Position numbers and translations under genes: made by a program
Shown: positions 60,981-64,000 of the stretch, in pieces
How the letters are laid out: every line of letters starts with the position of its first letter
How positions within the stretch are numbered: position 1 is the stretch's first letter
Origin: an uncultured Paracoccaceae bacterium
GTDB taxonomy: Bacteria; Pseudomonadota; Alphaproteobacteria; Rhodobacterales; Rhodobacteraceae
NCBI GenBank assembly: GCA_937146765.1
Contig: CAKZRP010000037.1
Coordinates: forward strand, 248,001 to 312,000
Direction: 5' to 3'
DNA length: 64,000 nt
The notes under the pieces: generated by a model
What the model was told of the DNA's origin: nothing
Databases searched by the model: none
What the model saw: the letters and a program-made list of their open reading frames with translations, nothing else

Positions 60981-63900
60981 TCAGCCCGCGCCGCCGAGCA
61001 GGGCGGCATTGCCGCCCGCAGCCGTGGTGTCGACGCAGACGTGGCGCTCTGCCAGCACCCGGGCGCGGTCGGGGCGGCCGGGGATCAGCGGCAGGATCGG
61101 TCCGTCGCGTTTTGCCAGAACCTGCTCGATCTCGCGCCCGGTGGCAGCGTCGCCCCACCAGAGCACACCGGAGATCCCGCCGATATGCTGCAGCCGGTGC
61201 AGGTCCATGGCGCCATGCGCCTGGATCGCGGTGCCGCCGAGGGCAAAGACCGCCTTGGCCTGTTCCGCCGCCGTGGCTGCCCCGGGACCCATGCAGAGGA
61301 GCGGCGGGCGGGCAGAGGTGGTCAGCCGGTTCGACTCACCGGTCGGGCCGGGCAGGGAGGTGGTCTCGGGCTTTGCTGCGGTGCCGCTGGCGGCGGGCAG
61401 GTCCCGGATCTCCGCGCTCCAGTCCTCGCGGCTCTGCTGCCGGTCGGGCGCGCAGAAGCGGGCGAGGTAGTTCGGGCCGCCTGCCTTGGGGCCGGTGCCG
61501 GACAGACCCTCACCGCCAAAGGGTTGGCTGCCCACGATCGCCCCGATCTGGTTGCGGTTCACATAGATATTGCCCGCGTGGATGCGGTCGCAGACATGCT
61601 GCACCCGGTCGTCGATCCGCGTGTGCAACCCGAAGGTCAGGCCATATCCCGTTGCGTTGATCGCGTCGATGACCTGATCCAGCTCGCTCGACTTGAAGGT
61701 CGCCACATGCAGCACCGGGCCGAAGATCTCTTCCTTCATCTCGGCGATGCCCTTCACCGAGATCATGGTCGGCGCCACAAAGGTGCCCCCTTGCGGGGTC
61801 TGCATCTCCTTCAGCACCCGGCCCTCAGCACGGGCAACGTCAATATGGGCGAGGATCTTGGCGCGCGCGCCCTCGTCGATCACCGGGCCGCTGTCGGTGG
61901 CCAGATGCCAGGGATTGCCCAGATCGAGCACATCCATCGCGCCCTTGAGCATGGTCAGCACGTCCTCGGCGATGTCTTCCTGCAGATAGAGGCAGCGCAG
62001 GGCGGAGCAGCGCTGGCCTGCGGACTGAAACGCACTTTCGATCACCGCCTGCACGGCCTGTTCGGGTAGTGCTGTCGAATCCACGATCATCGCGTTGAGA
62101 CCGCCGGTCTCGGCAATCAGCGGCGTGCCGGGGGTGCAGGCCTCGGCCATGGCGGCGCGAATGCGCATTGCGGTGGCGGTAGAGCCCGTGAAGGCCACGC
62201 CATTGATCCGCGCATCGCCGGTGATGGCGGCGCCGACCTTGGAGCCACGACCGGGCAAGAGTTGCAGGGCGGCACGCGGCACGCCGGCCTCATGCAGCAG
62301 TTCCACCGCGCGGAAGGCGACGATGGGCGTCTGATCCGCCGGTTTGGCGAGCACCGCATTGCCACAGGCAAGCGCGGCCGCAACCTGACCGGTGAAGATT
62401 GCCAGCGGGAAGTTCCAGGGCGAGATGCAGGTGAAGATCCCCGCAGGCTCTGCCGCCGGAATGCGGGCGGCGTAGTAGCGCAGGAAGTCCACCGCCTCGC
62501 GCAGTTCGGCGACTGCATCGGGCAGCGTCTTGCCCGCCTCACGGGCGAGGATCGCGAACAGCTCGCCATAATGCGCCTCGTAAAGGTCTGCCGCCTTGTT
62601 CAGAATTTGGGCTCGGACTTCAGGCGCGGCTTCCCATGGGCTCGCCGAGGAGAGGGCCAGTTCGACGTCCTCAGCGCTCGCTTGCGCCACGGTGCCGATT
62701 ACGCTGAGATCGGCGGGGTTGGTCACCGGCACAGGGGCTTCTGGCGTGGCTTTGCCGGCAATCAGCGGCACCACCGACCATGTGGCCGCGGCAAAGGGCG
62801 CGCGCGCCGCGTCCACCGCGTGAATCGTCGGCACATGCTTGAGGTTGAACCCTTTGGAGTTCACCCGCTCCGGCGCAAAGAGATCCGGCCCGGTGGGGAT
62901 TGGCGAGGACAGATCGCTGACCGCTAGGAAGGGGTCGGCAGCGACCTCTTCGGGGCTCACGTCTTCATCGACGATCTGGTTCACAAAGGAGGAGTTGGCG
63001 CCGTTTTCCAGAAGACGCCGCACCAGATAGGCCAAGAGATCGCGATGCGCGCCCACCGGCGCATAGATGCGGCAGCGGGTGCGGTTCTGCTCCAGCACCA
63101 TCTGGTGCAGGGTCTCGCCCATGCCATGCAGGCGCTGGAATTCAAACGGCTGGCCGTCCTGCGCCATATGCAGGATGGCGCTGACGGTATGGGCGTTGTG
63201 GGTGGCAAACTGCGGATAGATCCGATCGGTGCGCGCCAGCAGTTTGCGGGCGTTGGAGATGTAGGAGACATCGGTCAGGGATTTGTTGGTATAGACCGGG
63301 AAGCCCGCCATGCCCTCGACCTGCGCGCGTTTCACCTCGGTGTCCCAATAGGCACCCTTCACCAGGCGCACCATGAAACGGCGGTCGTGTTTCTCGGCCA
63401 TCTCGTAGAGCGCGTCGATGGCAAGGCCGGTGCGCGGACCATAGGCCTGCACCACCACGCCAAACCCGTCCCAGCCCTTTAGTGCGGGGTCAGAGATCAC
63501 CTCTTCGATCACTTCGAGCGACAGGGCGAGACGGTCGGCCTCTTCGGCATCCACATTGAGCCCCATGCGCGCGGCTTTCGCCAGAAGCGCCAGCGCTTTC
63601 AGGCGGGGCACCAGCTGCTCTTTGACCGAGATATCCTTGGCGATCTCATAACGCGGGTGCAGCGCCGAGAGTTTCACCGAAATGCCGGGGTTCTCGCGGA
63701 TGTCACTGCTTGTGCAGGCCGCCGCAATGGCGGAAATCGCGCGGGAATAGGCGAGGTGATAGCGCGAGGCATCCGCCTCGGTGCGCGCCGCTTCGCCCAG
63801 CATGTCATAGGAGTAGGTATAGCCCTTGGCTTCCATATTGGAGGCGCGTTTCATGGCGCTTTCGATGGTTTCGCCCAGCACGAACTGGCGACCCATCTCC

Positions 63901-64000
63901 TTCATCGCGCGCGAGACTGCTGTGCGGATCACCGGCTCGCCCAGACGTTTCATCGCGCCGCGCAGGGCGCCAATCGGGCTCTTGTCCTCGTCCAGCACCT
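60981..64000 (-). CDS. putA: Bifunctional proline dehydrogenase / glutamate-semialdehyde dehydrogenase (5' part missing)
   Basis: PutA oxidises proline to glutamate in two steps. The window shows 1006 codons including the stop; the N terminus (roughly the first 100 or more residues) lies beyond the right edge. The PRODH barrel is present (ISVKLSALHPRYE, FMVRLVKGAYWD, FATHNAHTVSAI), followed by the aldehyde dehydrogenase domain with FTGSTAT, AETGGLNAMIVD and SAGQRCSALR containing the catalytic Cys, and a short C-terminal domain. Whether a DNA-binding domain is present upstream cannot be judged. No lrp-type regulator is visible. Confidence 0.96.
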   Translation of the reverse strand, partial: VLDEDKSPIGALRGAMKRLGEPVIRTAVSRAMKEMGRQFVLGETIESAMKRASNMEAKGYTYSYDMLGEAARTEADASRYHLAYSRAISAIAAACTSSDIRENPGISVKLSALHPRYEIAKDISVKEQLVPRLKALALLAKAARMGLNVDAEEADRLALSLEVIEEVISDPALKGWDGFGVVVQAYGPRTGLAIDALYEMAEKHDRRFMVRLVKGAYWDTEVKRAQVEGMAGFPVYTNKSLTDVSYISNARKLLARTDRIYPQFATHNAHTVSAILHMAQDGQPFEFQRLHGMGETLHQMVLEQNRTRCRIYAPVGAHRDLLAYLVRRLLENGANSSFVNQIVDEDVSPEEVAADPFLAVSDLSSPIPTGPDLFAPERVNSKGFNLKHVPTIHAVDAARAPFAAATWSVVPLIAGKATPEAPVPVTNPADLSVIGTVAQASAEDVELALSSASPWEAAPEVRAQILNKAADLYEAHYGELFAILAREAGKTLPDAVAELREAVDFLRYYAARIPAAEPAGIFTCISPWNFPLAIFTGQVAAALACGNAVLAKPADQTPIVAFRAVELLHEAGVPRAALQLLPGRGSKVGAAITGDARINGVAFTGSTATAMRIRAAMAEACTPGTPLIAETGGLNAMIVDSTALPEQAVQAVIESAFQSAGQRCSALRCLYLQEDIAEDVLTMLKGAMDVLDLGNPWHLATDSGPVIDEGARAKILAHIDVARAEGRVLKEMQTPQGGTFVAPTMISVKGIAEMKEEIFGPVLHVATFKSSELDQVIDAINATGYGLTFGLHTRIDDRVQHVCDRIHAGNIYVNRNQIGAIVGSQPFGGEGLSGTGPKAGGPNYLARFCAPDRQQSREDWSAEIRDLPAASGTAAKPETTSLPGPTGESNRLTTSARPPLLCMGPGAATAAEQAKAVFALGGTAIQAHGAMDLHRLQHIGGISGVLWWGDAATGREIEQVLAKRDGPILPLIPGRPDRARVLAERHVCVDTTAAGGNAALLGGAG

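Noticed and set aside
61320..61345. GGTTCGACTC, resembling a tRNA T-loop
   Set aside because: It lies inside the putA coding region and no acceptor or anticodon stems surround it.

Overview
The window looks like chromosome of a marine Roseobacter-group alphaproteobacterium (Rhodobacterales). GC content is high, the genes are dense, and several parts are typical of that group: the phaZ/phaC/phaP/phaR polyester storage genes, an Irr-type iron box before a membrane-bound ferritin (mbfA), an LdtR-like MarR regulator, and DUF1007 paired with a NicO metal transporter. No rRNA, tRNA, CRISPR array, transposase or integrase was found. Most genes are core metabolism. The species cannot be named from the sequence.

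Layout. 0.2-4 kb: an unrecognised protein, an AT-rich TIR-domain gene that looks foreign, and parE. 4.2-8.7 kb: AhpD-like protein, DUF1007 + NicO metal exporter, MATE pump, a small hypothetical. 9-13.9 kb: aspartate aminotransferase, XRE regulator, sdhE, LdtR-like MarR regulator, a 0.7-kb gene-free stretch rich in perfect hairpins, a TetR/RidA-like divergent pair, gloA. 14-16.3 kb: thyA-folA, cold-shock gene, ArsC-like gene. 16.4-18.9 kb: a bufferin-type RiPP operon (DUF2282 precursor, MNIO/DUF692 enzyme, DUF2063 partner, DoxX protein). 19-25.6 kb: thrS, hydrolases, VOC protein, isochorismatase-like protein, DUF6151 protein. 25.6-32.2 kb: PHA storage locus with recognisable PhaR operators in its promoters.

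32.3-42.5 kb: DegT aminotransferase, FAD oxidase, two glutamine-synthetase-like ligases, a class I amidotransferase and a four-gene polar amino acid ABC transporter. This looks like a gamma-glutamyl amine (putrescine-type) catabolic locus. 42.7-44.7 kb: an overlapping set of DUF1330, two TerB-domain and one PhnD-like gene. 45-48 kb: valS. 48.9-52.2 kb: an orphan form-II CoxL-like molybdenum hydroxylase overlapping a DUF2235 hydrolase. 52.3-56.7 kb: mbfA under an Irr box, an unknown gene, a PaaI-type thioesterase, and divergent metF/metR. 56.9-64 kb: MDR oxidoreductase, suhB, an ABM-domain protein, a GFA-rhomboid pair, and putA, which runs off the right edge.

The best candidates for unusual biology are: the bufferin operon with a hairpin between precursor and enzyme genes; the solitary TIR gene; a dispersed two-hairpin repeat whose stems change in a compensatory way among three copies; the hairpin-rich gene-free stretch at 11.7-12.1 kb; a shared 16-bp motif before two units of the gamma-glutamyl locus; and the TerB/TerB/PhnD-like overlapping set.
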